Positions 8,101 to 16,628 of a DNA stretch of 64,000 nt are shown here, in pieces. Under the pieces are notes generated by a model. That model had not been told where the DNA came from, made no database searches, and was given only the letters and a program-made list of their open reading frames with translations. The DNA is from Caulobacteraceae bacterium (GTDB lineage: Bacteria > Pseudomonadota > Alphaproteobacteria > Caulobacterales > Caulobacteraceae): positions 1 through 64,000 of the forward strand of contig JAIXZX010000004.1 of assembly GCA_027489335.1 (NCBI GenBank), in the 5' to 3' direction. How positions within the stretch are numbered: position 1 is the first letter of the stretch; the number at the start of each line of letters is the position of its first letter. The position numbers were made by a program, and so were the translations under genes.

Positions 8101-10020
8101 ATGGGAGGCCGGGCCATCCTACGAACACAGATGAATCCGCGTGTCTTCTGGGGCGCGAGCCTGATTGTGGGGGCCTTGCTGGCCGTTGCGGTGGTGGCCC
8201 CGGAGCAGTCCGACCGGATCTTCCAGTCGGCCCAGGGCTGGGTCATCGACACCTTCGGCTGGTTCTATGTCGCCGCGGTCGCCGGGTTCCTGGGGCTCGT
8301 GCTGTTCCTCGCCCTTGGCCCGACGGGAAACCTCAAGCTCGGGCCGGACGATTGCGAACCTGATTTTCCCTACGTGTCCTGGCTTGCCATGCTGTTTGCG
8401 GCCGGCATGGGCATCGGCCTGATGTATTTCGGCGTCGCTGAGCCCATCCAGCACTATGTCAGCCCGCCGGAGGCCGAGCCGGGGACCTTCGCAGCGGCCC
8501 GTGAGGCCATGGTGATCACCTTCACCCACTACGGGGTCCATGCCTGGGCCATCTATGCGCTGGTGGGGTTGAGCCTAGGCTTCTTCGCTCACCGCAAGGG
8601 GCTGCCGCTCACCCTGCGTTCGGGTCTCTCGCCCCTGCTGGGCAAGCGCACCAACGGCCCGATCGGCGATGCGGTGGACATCTTCGCTGTCTGCGGGACG
8701 GTGTTCGGCATTGCGACCTCCCTGGGGTTTGGGGTGTCGCAGATCAACAGCGGCCTCAACTACCTGATCGGCCTGCCCAACACCGCGCTGATGCAGTGCG
8801 CGCTGATCGCGCTCGTGATGGCCGCCGCCACGGTCTCGGTGCTGACCGGCCTCGACAAGGGGGTGCGCCGCCTGTCGGAGCTGAACCTGACCCTTGCGGT
8901 CCTGCTGATGCTGTTCGTGCTGGTGGTGGGTCCGACGGGCTTTCTGCTCAAGGCCCTGGTGCAGAATTTCGGCCTCTATCTCGACCACTTCTTCGTCCGC
9001 ACCTTCACCCTCTACGCCTATGAGCCTCGGGGCTGGATGGCCGACTGGACCCTGTTCTACTGGGCCTGGTGGATCGCCTGGTCGCCCTTTGTGGGCATGT
9101 TCATCGCGAGGATCTCCCGCGGGAGGACGGTCCGCCAGTTCATCCTCAATGTGCTGCTGGTCCCGGCCGGGTTCACCTTCCTGTGGATGACCGTATTCGG
9201 CAACACCGCCATCTTTCTGGACATGGGCGCAGCGAGCGGCGCGATATCGGCGGCGGTCAGCGCGGATCTGTCGACGGCGCTGTTCCGCTTCTTCGCCGAG
9301 CTTCCCGGGACGGCCATCACCTCCACCGTCGCTGTCGTGCTGGTGGCGGTCTTCTTCATCACCTCGGCCGATTCGGGCTCCCTGGTGATCGACACCCTGG
9401 CCTCGGGCGGGGCCGACGACACGCCGCGCTGGCAGCGGGTCTACTGGTGTCTGTTGTTAGGGCTGGTGGCGGGCCTGTTGCTGCTGGCCGGCGGGCTGGG
9501 CGCCCTGCAGGCGGCCACCCTGGTCGCGGCCTTGCCGTTCACCGTCATCATGATCGCCCTGGCTTTCGGTTTGACCCGGCAGATGAACGCCGATGTGGCC
9601 GGCCGTACGGTTGAAACCGAAGGTCCGCCTCTGGCCGAGCAGCTGAAGCGGCTCCTGGCGCCCGCCAGCCGGCGCGATATCCAGCGTCAGCTGGATCGGG
9701 TCGCCGCCCCGGCCCTGGAAAGCGTCCGTGAAGGTCTGGCCGCCGAGGGCCTGACCACCGAGGTCCTCCGCCAGGAGGACGAAGTCGCCCTGACGGCTTC
9801 GGCCGGGCAGGGCAGGGCCTTCCACTATCGCCTGATCGCCCGCGACCGTCCGCGTCCAGCCATGACCGCGCTGGACGCCTCGGAGCGGCGGCGCGCCATG
9901 GAGTGGCGCCTGACGGCCCGTTCCGACGAGGTGCCTCGTCCGCGGGACGTGACCGGCTTCACTCATGACCAGATCGTCGCCGATGTCCTCGAGCATCTTC
10001 ACCGCTGGCGAGTGGGCTAG
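8101..10020 (+). CDS. BCCT-family betaine/choline/carnitine transporter
   Basis: A secondary transporter of the BetT type for quaternary-ammonium osmolytes such as choline or glycine betaine. The 639-aa protein has about twelve membrane helices; the first segments match BetT (MNPRVFWGASLIV, then SWLAMLFAAGMGIGLMYFGVAEP) and the tryptophan-rich substrate segment WTLFYWAWWIAWSPFVGMFIARISRGRT is present in the middle. A hydrophilic C-terminal tail of about 130 residues matches long-tailed BetT-type members. ATG 8131 is an alternative start 10 codons later. No betAB or betI gene lies nearby, so choline oxidation would have to be encoded elsewhere. It is convergent with the response regulator gene. 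Confidence 0.92.
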   Translation: MGGRAILRTQMNPRVFWGASLIVGALLAVAVVAPEQSDRIFQSAQGWVIDTFGWFYVAAVAGFLGLVLFLALGPTGNLKLGPDDCEPDFPYVSWLAMLFAAGMGIGLMYFGVAEPIQHYVSPPEAEPGTFAAAREAMVITFTHYGVHAWAIYALVGLSLGFFAHRKGLPLTLRSGLSPLLGKRTNGPIGDAVDIFAVCGTVFGIATSLGFGVSQINSGLNYLIGLPNTALMQCALIALVMAAATVSVLTGLDKGVRRLSELNLTLAVLLMLFVLVVGPTGFLLKALVQNFGLYLDHFFVRTFTLYAYEPRGWMADWTLFYWAWWIAWSPFVGMFIARISRGRTVRQFILNVLLVPAGFTFLWMTVFGNTAIFLDMGAASGAISAAVSADLSTALFRFFAELPGTAITSTVAVVLVAVFFITSADSGSLVIDTLASGGADDTPRWQRVYWCLLLGLVAGLLLLAGGLGALQAATLVAALPFTVIMIALAFGLTRQMNADVAGRTVETEGPPLAEQLKRLLAPASRRDIQRQLDRVAAPALESVREGLAAEGLTTEVLRQEDEVALTASAGQGRAFHYRLIARDRPRPAMTALDASERRRAMEWRLTARSDEVPRPRDVTGFTHDQIVADVLEHLHRWRVG

Positions 10021-10026
10021 GCTCTC

Positions 10027-10410
10027 TCACCCAGCCGCCAGGCGCCTGCGAATCGCCTCAACCAGGGTCTGGCGATCAAAGGGCTTGGCCAGAGCGTCCT
10101 GCGCGCCCAGGGCCTTGGCGGTTTCAAGGATGGTGTCGGGACTGATCGTTCGCCACCCGCCGGACATGGCGATGATGGGCAGGTCGGGCCAATGGGTGCG
10201 AATTTGACCGATCGTCTCCATGCCGTCCTGATCGGGCATGAAAATATCGACTATAACCAGAGATACTGGAAGTTCTTGCAGGTAAGTCATCGCCTGGGCG
10301 GCAGTCTGAGACGCAATTGCCTCAAATCCTTCCAGGTGAAGATGCGCGGAAATAACCTGTAACAGTGTTACGTCGTCATCGACCAAAAGTATCAAGGGTC
10401 GAGTCGTCAT
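10027..10410 (-). CDS. Single-domain response regulator (CheY-like receiver)
   Basis: A 127-aa stand-alone receiver domain with no output domain. The acidic pair D11/D12, the phospho-acceptor D55 (VDIFMPDQDG), the switch Ser83 (IAMSGG) and Lys109 (LAKPF) are all present, so it should be phosphorylated. Such proteins act by protein contact, as phosphorelay intermediates or as motility/stress regulators. No kinase is adjacent; the nearest is the HWE-type kinase at 54.9 kb, and a link is not supported by context. It lies 102 bp downstream of the MFS gene on the same strand, with a hairpin in the gap. Confidence 0.92.
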   Translation of the reverse strand: MTTRPLILLVDDDVTLLQVISAHLHLEGFEAIASQTAAQAMTYLQELPVSLVIVDIFMPDQDGMETIGQIRTHWPDLPIIAMSGGWRTISPDTILETAKALGAQDALAKPFDRQTLVEAIRRRLAAG

Positions 10411-10470
10411 GAAATTCGGCTCCAGAAAACGAGCCGTGTCTAACGGTGTTCGGATCAGCGTGCATGGCCG

Positions 10471-10487
10471 CTCGCCCCAGGGGCGAG
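10471..10487 (-). terminator. Hairpin between MFS and response regulator genes (weak terminator candidate)
   Basis: CTCGCCC-CAG-GGGCGAG forms a 7-bp stem with a 3-nt loop, 26 bp after the MFS stop on the minus strand. There is no T run, so intrinsic termination is doubtful; it may instead stabilise a 3-prime end. Confidence 0.35.
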
Positions 10488-10512
10488 GGCTGCACGTACT
10501 GCACGCGCGGGC

Positions 10513-11670
10513 CTAGGGCAGCGTGGTGCTCCGGTGGGCGAACTGCCAGAAGGCCGCCGCCCCCACGGCCACCAGACCTGCGGCGAAGGTGACGGAGAGC
10601 GCGCCGCTCTGGGTCAGCAGCGCGCCGCCGAGCGCGCCGCCAAAGGCCTGACCGAGCGCGGCCGACGAGCCGTTGAAGGCCAGGGCCAGAGGGGCTGAGG
10701 CGGGCGCTTTGGCGATCAGGCGGGTCTGGATCACCGGCATGACCGAGAAGAGTGAGGTGGAGCCGGTCAGGACCGCGAGGCCGACAATGCCATAGGCCAG
10801 GGCGCCGGGCGCGCCGGTCCGCGCGAGTTCCAGGCCATGCAGGGCCCCCGCTACGGCCAGCCCGAGGAAGCCCAGGGTCACGCTGAGGCCGCCTGCGCCC
10901 CGGTCGGCCGCCCGGCCGCCGAGCGCCAGGCCCAGGAAGCTGCCGACGCCCACCAGCATCTGGAAGGCCGCCACCCCGGCGCCGGTGACCTCCACCTGCA
11001 GGCGCAGGATGGGCGCGATGTAGGTGGTGATGGTCATATTGGCCCCGAAGGCCAGGAAGGTGGAGAGGAACAGCGGCAGGACGCCGGCGCCTCTGAGGCC
11101 CTGGCCGACGCCGGGGGCGGGCGGGGTGACCCGCGGGACGAAGATGAGAATCGCCGCCAGGGCGAAGGCGCTCAGGCCCGCCGAGAGCAGGAATGTGGCC
11201 CGCCAGCCGAATGCTGCGCCCACCACACTGCCCAGGGGAATGCCCATCAGGAAGGCGACCGTCATGCCGCCCATGACGATGGCCAGGGCCGAGCCGCGCC
11301 GTTCAGGGGGCACCAGGGCGCTGGCCGCGGCCGAGGCTGCGGGACCGGCCATCGCCCCGATGGCGCCCAGGATGGCGCGCAGGATCATCAGGGCGCCGAA
11401 GCCGGGCGTCATCAGGCAGGCGAGATTGAGCAAGACCGCGACGCTGAGGGCGATAGTCAGCACGCGTTTGCGCTCGAACCGGCCCACCAGGAAGGCGAGC
11501 GGCGGCCCCGCCAGGGCCGAGGTCAGGACATACACGGTCTGCAGCTGGCCCGCCGCGCCCACCGACACCCCCAGCTCGGCGGCCATGGGCTCCAGCAGAC
11601 CCGCGAAGATGAAGGCGCCCGACCCGAAGGCGAAGGTCGACAGGGCCAGGACGAAGATGCGGATGTTCAT
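10513..11670 (-). CDS. MFS transporter (DHA1-like efflux permease)
   Basis: A 385-aa major facilitator with twelve predicted helices. The start is MNIRIFVLALSTFAFGSGAF; the loop between helices 2 and 3 carries LVGRFERKR, the usual motif-A position, and motif C-like GAIGAMAGPAASAA follows. The family includes sugar and drug exporters of the AraJ/Bcr type; the substrate is unknown. ATG 11670 is chosen since the upstream 41 residues of open frame are non-hydrophobic and have no family character. An inverted repeat CTGATC-N3-GATCAG at 11755-11769 lies about 85 bp upstream and could bind a regulator. Confidence 0.88.
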   Translation of the reverse strand: MNIRIFVLALSTFAFGSGAFIFAGLLEPMAAELGVSVGAAGQLQTVYVLTSALAGPPLAFLVGRFERKRVLTIALSVAVLLNLACLMTPGFGALMILRAILGAIGAMAGPAASAAASALVPPERRGSALAIVMGGMTVAFLMGIPLGSVVGAAFGWRATFLLSAGLSAFALAAILIFVPRVTPPAPGVGQGLRGAGVLPLFLSTFLAFGANMTITTYIAPILRLQVEVTGAGVAAFQMLVGVGSFLGLALGGRAADRGAGGLSVTLGFLGLAVAGALHGLELARTGAPGALAYGIVGLAVLTGSTSLFSVMPVIQTRLIAKAPASAPLALAFNGSSAALGQAFGGALGGALLTQSGALSVTFAAGLVAVGAAAFWQFAHRSTTLP

Positions 11671-11754
11671 GGCCGGGGATCCGCAAGCGGTCGCGCGCGC
11701 CCGGCGCTGCCGATCATCCCCATGGCCGAACTCCCTGTCGCGGTCTGGCGCCGC

Positions 11755-11769
11755 CTGATCATCGATCAG
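11755..11769. promoter_or_regulatory. Inverted repeat CTGATC-N3-GATCAG upstream of MFS gene
   Basis: Perfect 6-bp arms with a 3-bp spacer lie in the 163-bp gap between coq7 and the MFS start. It is an operator candidate; the cognate regulator is unknown. Confidence 0.3.
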
Positions 11770-11833
11770 TAAGCCCGACTCAGCCGGGGTCAATCACAGG
11801 ATTTCTAAGGGGCTGATCAGGCCGGGGCTGGCC

Positions 11834-12397
11834 TCAGACCTTTTCGCTGATCTTGATCGCGGTGCGGCAGCCGGCCTGGATCACCGCCGACATGAGGCCA
11901 TAGCCCAGCGCCTCCCGGGCGCCCTCCTCGACGGCGAGGTCGCGGTGGGCCAGCTCTTCGTCGCGGAACTTCGCCAGTTCAGCGGCCAGTTCCGGATCGC
12001 GGTCGGCCAACTCGGCCACCTGGCCGGCATAGTGTTTCTCGATCACCGATTCGACCGCCTCGGTGCAGGCGTGGGCGGCCTTCTCGCCCATCAGGGCGGT
12101 GCCCGCGCCCAGGGCGAAGCCGGCAAGGCGCCACAGGGGCGTCATCACGGTCGGCCGAACCCTGTGCTGGTTCAGAAGGGCGTCGAAGCGGGCCAGATGG
12201 ACGGCCTCATGGCCCTCCATCTCCTCAAGCTGGGCGGCCAGGCGTTCCTTGCCCTTGGCCGCGCCCAGCACCGCGCGCTGACCTTGATAGATGTGAACCG
12301 CCCCAAGCTCGCCTGCGTGGTCGACCCGCAGGATTTCAGCCAGCCTCGATTGCACAGTTCCGGCGCCCGGGCGGGCTGGAATAGGTTTGTCGCTCAT
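11834..12397 (-). CDS. coq7: Demethoxyubiquinone hydroxylase (Coq7/UbiF-type diiron monooxygenase)
   Basis: Hydroxylates C6 of 5-demethoxyubiquinol in ubiquinone synthesis at the inner membrane. The 187-aa ferritin-like protein has the two diiron half-sites: a Glu in RVDHAGELGAVHIYQGQ with EMEGHEAVHLARF, and the second ExxH in FRDEELAHRDLAVEEGA. The length is typical of alphaproteobacterial Coq7. Its ATG overlaps the dsbB stop (ATGA), so it is the second gene of a dsbB-coq7 operon. Confidence 0.94.
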   Translation of the reverse strand: MSDKPIPARPGAGTVQSRLAEILRVDHAGELGAVHIYQGQRAVLGAAKGKERLAAQLEEMEGHEAVHLARFDALLNQHRVRPTVMTPLWRLAGFALGAGTALMGEKAAHACTEAVESVIEKHYAGQVAELADRDPELAAELAKFRDEELAHRDLAVEEGAREALGYGLMSAVIQAGCRTAIKISEKV

Positions 12398-12909
12398 CGC
12401 TTGCCTCTCTCATAGGCCGCGGCGGCCAGGCTCAGCGCCGCGAGGATCAGGGAGATGACGGCGTTCCAACCCGCCATGGAGAGGCCTGCGAAGACCCAGG
12501 GCGCGGTGTCGCAGGCTGGCGCGGTGATCGCCTGGCCCGCCAGCAGGCCGCTCATGGCGTCCAGGCTCACCGCGCCGCCGGACGAGGCGCAGGCGCTCGG
12601 GCCCGGCCACCACTTCCACTCCGCGCCGGCGTGATAGACGGCCACCGCCGTCCCCACGAGGAAGATCAGGCCCAGGACGAGATTGAAGGCCGGGCGGAAA
12701 CGCGCCCCGCCCTGCAGCCGCGTCAGGATCATGCCGGCCAGGGCGACGCCGGCGGCGACCCAATAGACTTCCCGCTGCCGCAGGCAGAGCGTGCAGGGCG
12801 CCAGCTCGCCAAAGGTCTGGAAGCCGTGGGCTATGGCCAGCATGCCCGCCGAGGCGAGCAGGGCGGTCAGGCGCCAACGGTCGAGGATCGGATCGAGGGC
12901 TCGGATCAT
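12394..12909 (-). CDS. dsbB: DsbB-family disulfide bond formation protein
   Basis: A four-helix inner-membrane protein that passes electrons from periplasmic DsbA to ubiquinone. In the 171-aa product both redox pairs are visible: Cys39-Thr-Leu-Cys42 in the first periplasmic loop (LAPCTLCLRQREVYW) and Cys107/Cys133 in the second. ATG 12909 is used because longer frames add a Cys- and Ala-rich, non-membrane start. It is the promoter-proximal gene of the dsbB-coq7 pair; its quinone acceptor would be the product of the coq7 pathway, which makes the pairing sensible. It is divergent from hppD with 153 bp between the starts. Confidence 0.92.
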   Translation of the reverse strand: MIRALDPILDRWRLTALLASAGMLAIAHGFQTFGELAPCTLCLRQREVYWVAAGVALAGMILTRLQGGARFRPAFNLVLGLIFLVGTAVAVYHAGAEWKWWPGPSACASSGGAVSLDAMSGLLAGQAITAPACDTAPWVFAGLSMAGWNAVISLILAALSLAAAAYERGKR

Positions 12910-12997
12910 GGATGGCGATTGAACCGCACTTTCGCCAGCGGCGCTACAGGCCGTTGGGGCGCACGCCGTGCAGGCTGGAGAATTCGCCGCCGCCGGC

Positions 12998-13044
12998 TTG
13001 TGCGAGGCCGCGTCTTTGGTAGATAGTTGCATCTGATACTATCT
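12998..13044 (+). promoter_or_regulatory. hppD operon promoter and overlapping operator
   Basis: A promoter-like TTGTGC (12998-13003), 16 bp, TAGATA (13020-13025) is overlapped by a perfect inverted repeat AGATAGT-N10-ACTATCT (13021-13027 and 13038-13044). The repeat sits across the -10 and start site, the expected place for a repressor. The MarR protein encoded at the end of the operon is the obvious candidate to bind it. Confidence 0.55.
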
Positions 13045-13062
13045 CGCCGACGGGAGACCACC

Positions 13063-14160
13063 ATGACCGCCCTTGCGACCGCCGCCGCCACCGATCTGTT
13101 CGAAAACCCCCTCGGAACCGACGGGTTCGAATTCGTGGAGTTTACCTCGCCTGAGCCCGAGCGCCTGGGCGGTCTGTTTGAACTGATGGGCTTCACCGCG
13201 GTCTCGCGGCACCGGTCGAAGAATGTGGTCCGCTATCGCCAGGGCGACATCAACTTCCTGCTCAATATGGAGCCCTCGGGCCAGCCGGCCGACTTCCGCG
13301 CCGCCCACGGTCCCTCGGCCAACGCCATGGCCTTCCGGGTGCGGGATGCGGCCAAGGCGCTCGCCCTGGCGGTGGAGCGCGGCGCCACCGCAGTGCAGGG
13401 CCCGGTGGGACCGATGGAGCTCAACATCCCGGCCATCGAGGGGATCGGCGGCTCGAACCTCTATCTGGTGGACCGCTACGGGGCTCAGGAGATCTACGAC
13501 GTCGACTTCGTCCCCATCCCCGGCGCGGCGGAGCTCGAGGCTGAGCGCGGTGTCGGTCTGACCTATCTCGATCACCTGACCCACAATGTGTTTCGCGGGA
13601 ACATGGCCAAGTGGGCGGACTTCTACGAGCGGATCTTCAATTTCCGCGAGATCCGCTATTTCGACATCGAAGGCGCCCAGACGGGCCTGTTGTCCAAGGC
13701 CATGACCAGCCCCTGCGGCAAGATCCGCATCCCGCTGAACGAGAGCCGCGACGACCACTCCCAGATCGAGGAGTTCCTCAGGGACTACAAGGGCGAGGGC
13801 ATCCAGCACCTGGCGCTGGGGACCGACGACATCTACGCCGCCGTCGAGACCATGCGCGGGCGCGGCGTCCGCTTCCAGGACACACCGGAAACCTATTACG
13901 ACCAGATCGAGGCCCGGGTGCCTGGGCACGGCGAGGACCTGCAGCGCCTGCGGACCGACCGTATCCTGGTGGACGGCGCCCCGACGCAGGGCCAAGGTCT
14001 GCTGCTGCAGATCTTCACGGAGAACATGGTCGGTCCGATCTTCTTCGAGATGATCCAACGCAAGGGCAACGAAGGGTTCGGCGAGGGCAACTTCAAGGCG
14101 CTGTTTGAGTCCATCGAACTCGACCAGATCCGCCGGGGCGTGCTGCCGAAGAAGGACTAG
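13063..14160 (+). CDS. hppD: 4-hydroxyphenylpyruvate dioxygenase
   Basis: A non-haem Fe(II) dioxygenase converting 4-hydroxyphenylpyruvate to homogentisate in tyrosine breakdown. The 365-aa protein is a two-module vicinal-oxygen-chelate fold. The iron ligands are visible: His in YLDHLTHNVF, His in IQHLALGTDDIY and Glu in GPIFFEMIQRKGNEGFGEGN, the last also the family C-terminal signature. ATG 13063 has GGGAGA upstream. It is the first gene of a tightly packed operon; the next gene starts 2 bp after the stop. Confidence 0.96.
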   Translation: MTALATAAATDLFENPLGTDGFEFVEFTSPEPERLGGLFELMGFTAVSRHRSKNVVRYRQGDINFLLNMEPSGQPADFRAAHGPSANAMAFRVRDAAKALALAVERGATAVQGPVGPMELNIPAIEGIGGSNLYLVDRYGAQEIYDVDFVPIPGAAELEAERGVGLTYLDHLTHNVFRGNMAKWADFYERIFNFREIRYFDIEGAQTGLLSKAMTSPCGKIRIPLNESRDDHSQIEEFLRDYKGEGIQHLALGTDDIYAAVETMRGRGVRFQDTPETYYDQIEARVPGHGEDLQRLRTDRILVDGAPTQGQGLLLQIFTENMVGPIFFEMIQRKGNEGFGEGNFKALFESIELDQIRRGVLPKKD

Positions 14161-14162
14161 AT

Positions 14163-15200
14163 ATGCGGGTGATCGCTCTGGCGGTGGTGCTGGCGAGTTT
14201 GGTGACGGGAAGTGCGATGGCGCAGCCGAAGTGGGCGATTGTGGTGCATGGGGGGGCCGGCGTCATCGAGCGCGCCGACCTGACCCCCGAACAGGAGGCG
14301 GCCTATCGCGCCGCCATGACGAAGGTCACCCAGGCGGGCGGCGAGGTGCTGGAAAAGGGCGGCTCGGCGCTGGACGCCATCGAGGCGGCCATCCACCTCC
14401 TGGAGGACGATCCCCTGTTCAATTCCGGCCGGGGCGCGGTGTTCACCGCCGAGGGTCGCAATGAGCTGGACGCCTCGATCATGGATGGGGCGACCCTGAA
14501 GGCTGGCGCCGTGGCCGGCGTGACCCGCACCCGCCATCCCATCTCGCTCGCCCGGGCCGTGATGGAGAAATCGCCGCACGTCATGCTGATGGGATCAGGC
14601 GCCGACACCTTCTCGAAGGAGGCGGGCATGGAGCAGGCTGAGCCGAGCTACTTCTTCACTGAACGCCGCTGGCGCTCCCTGGAGAAGTTCCTGGCCGAGC
14701 AGAAGCTGCCGGTCCCGCCGCGTCCCACCGGCGCGGTGGTGGCCGACGAGGCCGCGGCCCTGGCCCATGACGAGGGCAAGTACGGCACCGTCGGCGTCGT
14801 GGCCCTGGATCAGGCCGGCCATGTGGCGGCGGGCACCTCGACCGGCGGCACCACGGGCAAGCGCTGGGGCCGGGTGGGCGACAGCCCGATCATCGGCGCG
14901 GGCAACTACGCCTCGGACGCGTCTTGCGCAGTCTCGGCCACCGGGACCGGTGAGTATTTTATCCGTCTGACCGTGGCCCGGGAGATCTGCGCCCTGGTGG
15001 AGCACAAGGGCCTCTCCCTGCAGGCCGCGGCCGATGAGGTGATCCAGACCAAGCTCACCGCGCTCGGCGGCGACGGCGGCGTCATCGCCGTGGCGCCCGA
15101 CGGCCAGATGGCCTGGAGCTACAACACCTCGGGCATGTACCGCGCCCGCCTGGCGGCCGGCGAACCCCTGACCGTGGGGATCTATAAGGACGAACCCTGA
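14163..15200 (+). CDS. Exported isoaspartyl peptidase / L-asparaginase (Ntn-hydrolase family T2)
   Basis: Family members hydrolyse beta-aspartyl peptides and asparagine after self-cleavage before a catalytic Thr. The 345-aa precursor starts with a signal peptide ending in AMA (about residue 20), so it should act in the periplasm. It then has WAIVVHGGAGV, FNSGRGAVFTAEGRNELDASIM and the cleavage site KYGTVGVVALD with the nucleophile T209; GTSTGGTTGKRWGRVGDSPIIGAG follows as in the family. It lies between hppD and hmgA with 2-bp and overlapping junctions, an unexpected place for an asparaginase. A role in tyrosine metabolism is not evident; supply of amino acids from periplasmic peptides is one guess. 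Confidence 0.92.
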   Translation: MRVIALAVVLASLVTGSAMAQPKWAIVVHGGAGVIERADLTPEQEAAYRAAMTKVTQAGGEVLEKGGSALDAIEAAIHLLEDDPLFNSGRGAVFTAEGRNELDASIMDGATLKAGAVAGVTRTRHPISLARAVMEKSPHVMLMGSGADTFSKEAGMEQAEPSYFFTERRWRSLEKFLAEQKLPVPPRPTGAVVADEAAALAHDEGKYGTVGVVALDQAGHVAAGTSTGGTTGKRWGRVGDSPIIGAGNYASDASCAVSATGTGEYFIRLTVAREICALVEHKGLSLQAAADEVIQTKLTALGGDGGVIAVAPDGQMAWSYNTSGMYRARLAAGEPLTVGIYKDEP

Positions 15201-16333
15201 TGGCGACCCGCAACTGGATCCCGGTGCGCGGGGCGCAAGGGACGCATTCGCGCCAGGCCCACGCCGACATGCCGGCAGGCACCTATGAGCGCGAGATTTC
15301 CAAGGAGGGCTTCTTCGGCCCTGCGGCCTTCCTGCACCATCCCCGGCCGCCCACCGGCTGGACGCGTTTTGAGGGGCCCCTGCGGCCGAGGGCCTTCGAC
15401 CTCGCGCGACTGAACGAACCCCAGGCCTCGCCGTGGGAAGCCCCGGTGGTGCTACACAATGGCGCCACCGAGATCCGCTTCTGGAAGCTGGATCAGGCCA
15501 TGCCGGGCCTGGCGCGCAACGCCGACGGCGACCAGCTATTGTTCGTCCACCAAGGCGCGGGCGACCTCTTCTGCGACTATGGCCGCATCGCCTTTGTCGC
15601 TGGCGACTATCTCTATCTGCCGCGGGGGACCATGTGGCGCCTGGCGCCAGCTGAGCCCTGCGCCATCCTGACCATCCAGGCGACCAACAGCCACTTCACC
15701 CTGCCCGACAAGGGCCTGCTCGGTCCTCACGCCATCTTCGATCCGGCGATGCTGGATACGCCGGTGATGGACGAGGCCTTCCGCGACCACCAGGTGCAGG
15801 ACGGCGAGACCACGGTCGCCATCAAGAAGCGCGGCCAGGTCTCGACGGTGACCTATCCTTACAATCCCCTGGACGCGGTGGGCTGGCATGGGGAGCTGGC
15901 GCCCGCGCGCCTGAATGTGAGCCATATCCGCCCGGTGGTCAGCCATCGCTACCACCTGCCGCCGAGCGCCCACACCACCTTCCTGGCCGACCGGTTTGTG
16001 GTCTGCACCTTCGCGCCGCGGCCCTTCGAGACCGATCCTGGCGCTCTGAAGGTGCCGTTCTTCCACAACAATGACGACTATGACGAGGTGCTCTTCTACC
16101 ACGCCGGCGACTTCTTCAGCCGCGACGGCATCGATGCGGGCATGATGACCTTCCACCCGTCGGGGTTCACCCACGGGCCCCATCCCAAGGCGCTGAAGAA
16201 CATGCTGTCCCAACCCAAGCCCGCCACCGATGAGTATGCGGTGATGATCGACACCCGCGATCCACTGGATGTGGGTGAGGCCGCTGGCGCGGTGGAGAAC
16301 ACCGCCTATGTCGACAGCTGGAAGGCCCGATGA
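15200..16333 (+). CDS. hmgA: Homogentisate 1,2-dioxygenase
   Basis: Opens the homogentisate ring to maleylacetoacetate using Fe(II) and O2. At 377 aa it belongs to the shorter bacterial form with an N-terminus beginning RNWIPVRGAQGTHSRQAHAD. The cupin core carries FHNNDDYDEVLFYHAGDFFSR with the iron-binding region and FHPSGFTHGPHP, the family signature. The start overlaps the preceding stop (TGATG) and the stop overlaps the next start (ATGA), so the operon is translationally coupled throughout. No maleylacetoacetate isomerase gene is in the operon; it may be elsewhere or the step non-enzymatic. Confidence 0.95.
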   Translation: MATRNWIPVRGAQGTHSRQAHADMPAGTYEREISKEGFFGPAAFLHHPRPPTGWTRFEGPLRPRAFDLARLNEPQASPWEAPVVLHNGATEIRFWKLDQAMPGLARNADGDQLLFVHQGAGDLFCDYGRIAFVAGDYLYLPRGTMWRLAPAEPCAILTIQATNSHFTLPDKGLLGPHAIFDPAMLDTPVMDEAFRDHQVQDGETTVAIKKRGQVSTVTYPYNPLDAVGWHGELAPARLNVSHIRPVVSHRYHLPPSAHTTFLADRFVVCTFAPRPFETDPGALKVPFFHNNDDYDEVLFYHAGDFFSRDGIDAGMMTFHPSGFTHGPHPKALKNMLSQPKPATDEYAVMIDTRDPLDVGEAAGAVENTAYVDSWKAR

Positions 16334-16605
16334 ACGCTGCGGTTCATGACGACCTGGAGGCTGCGGCCCGGGAGGAACTGACCCAGGCCTGCGACCTCGG
16401 CTGGCGGGCGCTGGCGCCCTGCACGCCCTGGGGCGACACCTTCGAGGGCTTCAGCCCGCAGGGCCGGCCGGTGTGTTTCGAACGGAACTACATGTGGGAG
16501 GACGCGCCGGGCGGCGACATCCGCGTGGAGGTCCACGTCTATGAAGCCCGGGCCTTCGAGTCCGGGGTGCGCCTGGTCCAGACCCTGACCCAGAACCAAT
16601 CCTGA
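16330..16605 (+). CDS. Conserved-looking 91-aa protein of unknown function in the homogentisate operon
   Basis: A soluble 91-residue protein with no signal peptide or membrane segment. It is rich in aromatic and acidic residues (CDLGWRALAPCTPWGDTFEGF, FERNYMWEDAPGGDIRVEVHVYEARAFE) and looks like a compact alpha-beta domain. It starts within the hmgA stop (ATGA) and ends 23 bp before fah, so it is embedded in the tyrosine pathway. I recognise no domain. Its position between the dioxygenase and the hydrolase suggests a helper in the pathway, such as an isomerase substitute or enzyme-stabilising partner, but that is inference only. Confidence 0.8.
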   Translation: MNAAVHDDLEAAAREELTQACDLGWRALAPCTPWGDTFEGFSPQGRPVCFERNYMWEDAPGGDIRVEVHVYEARAFESGVRLVQTLTQNQS

Positions 16606-16628
16606 CGCCCTTAAGCGGAGACCCCAAG

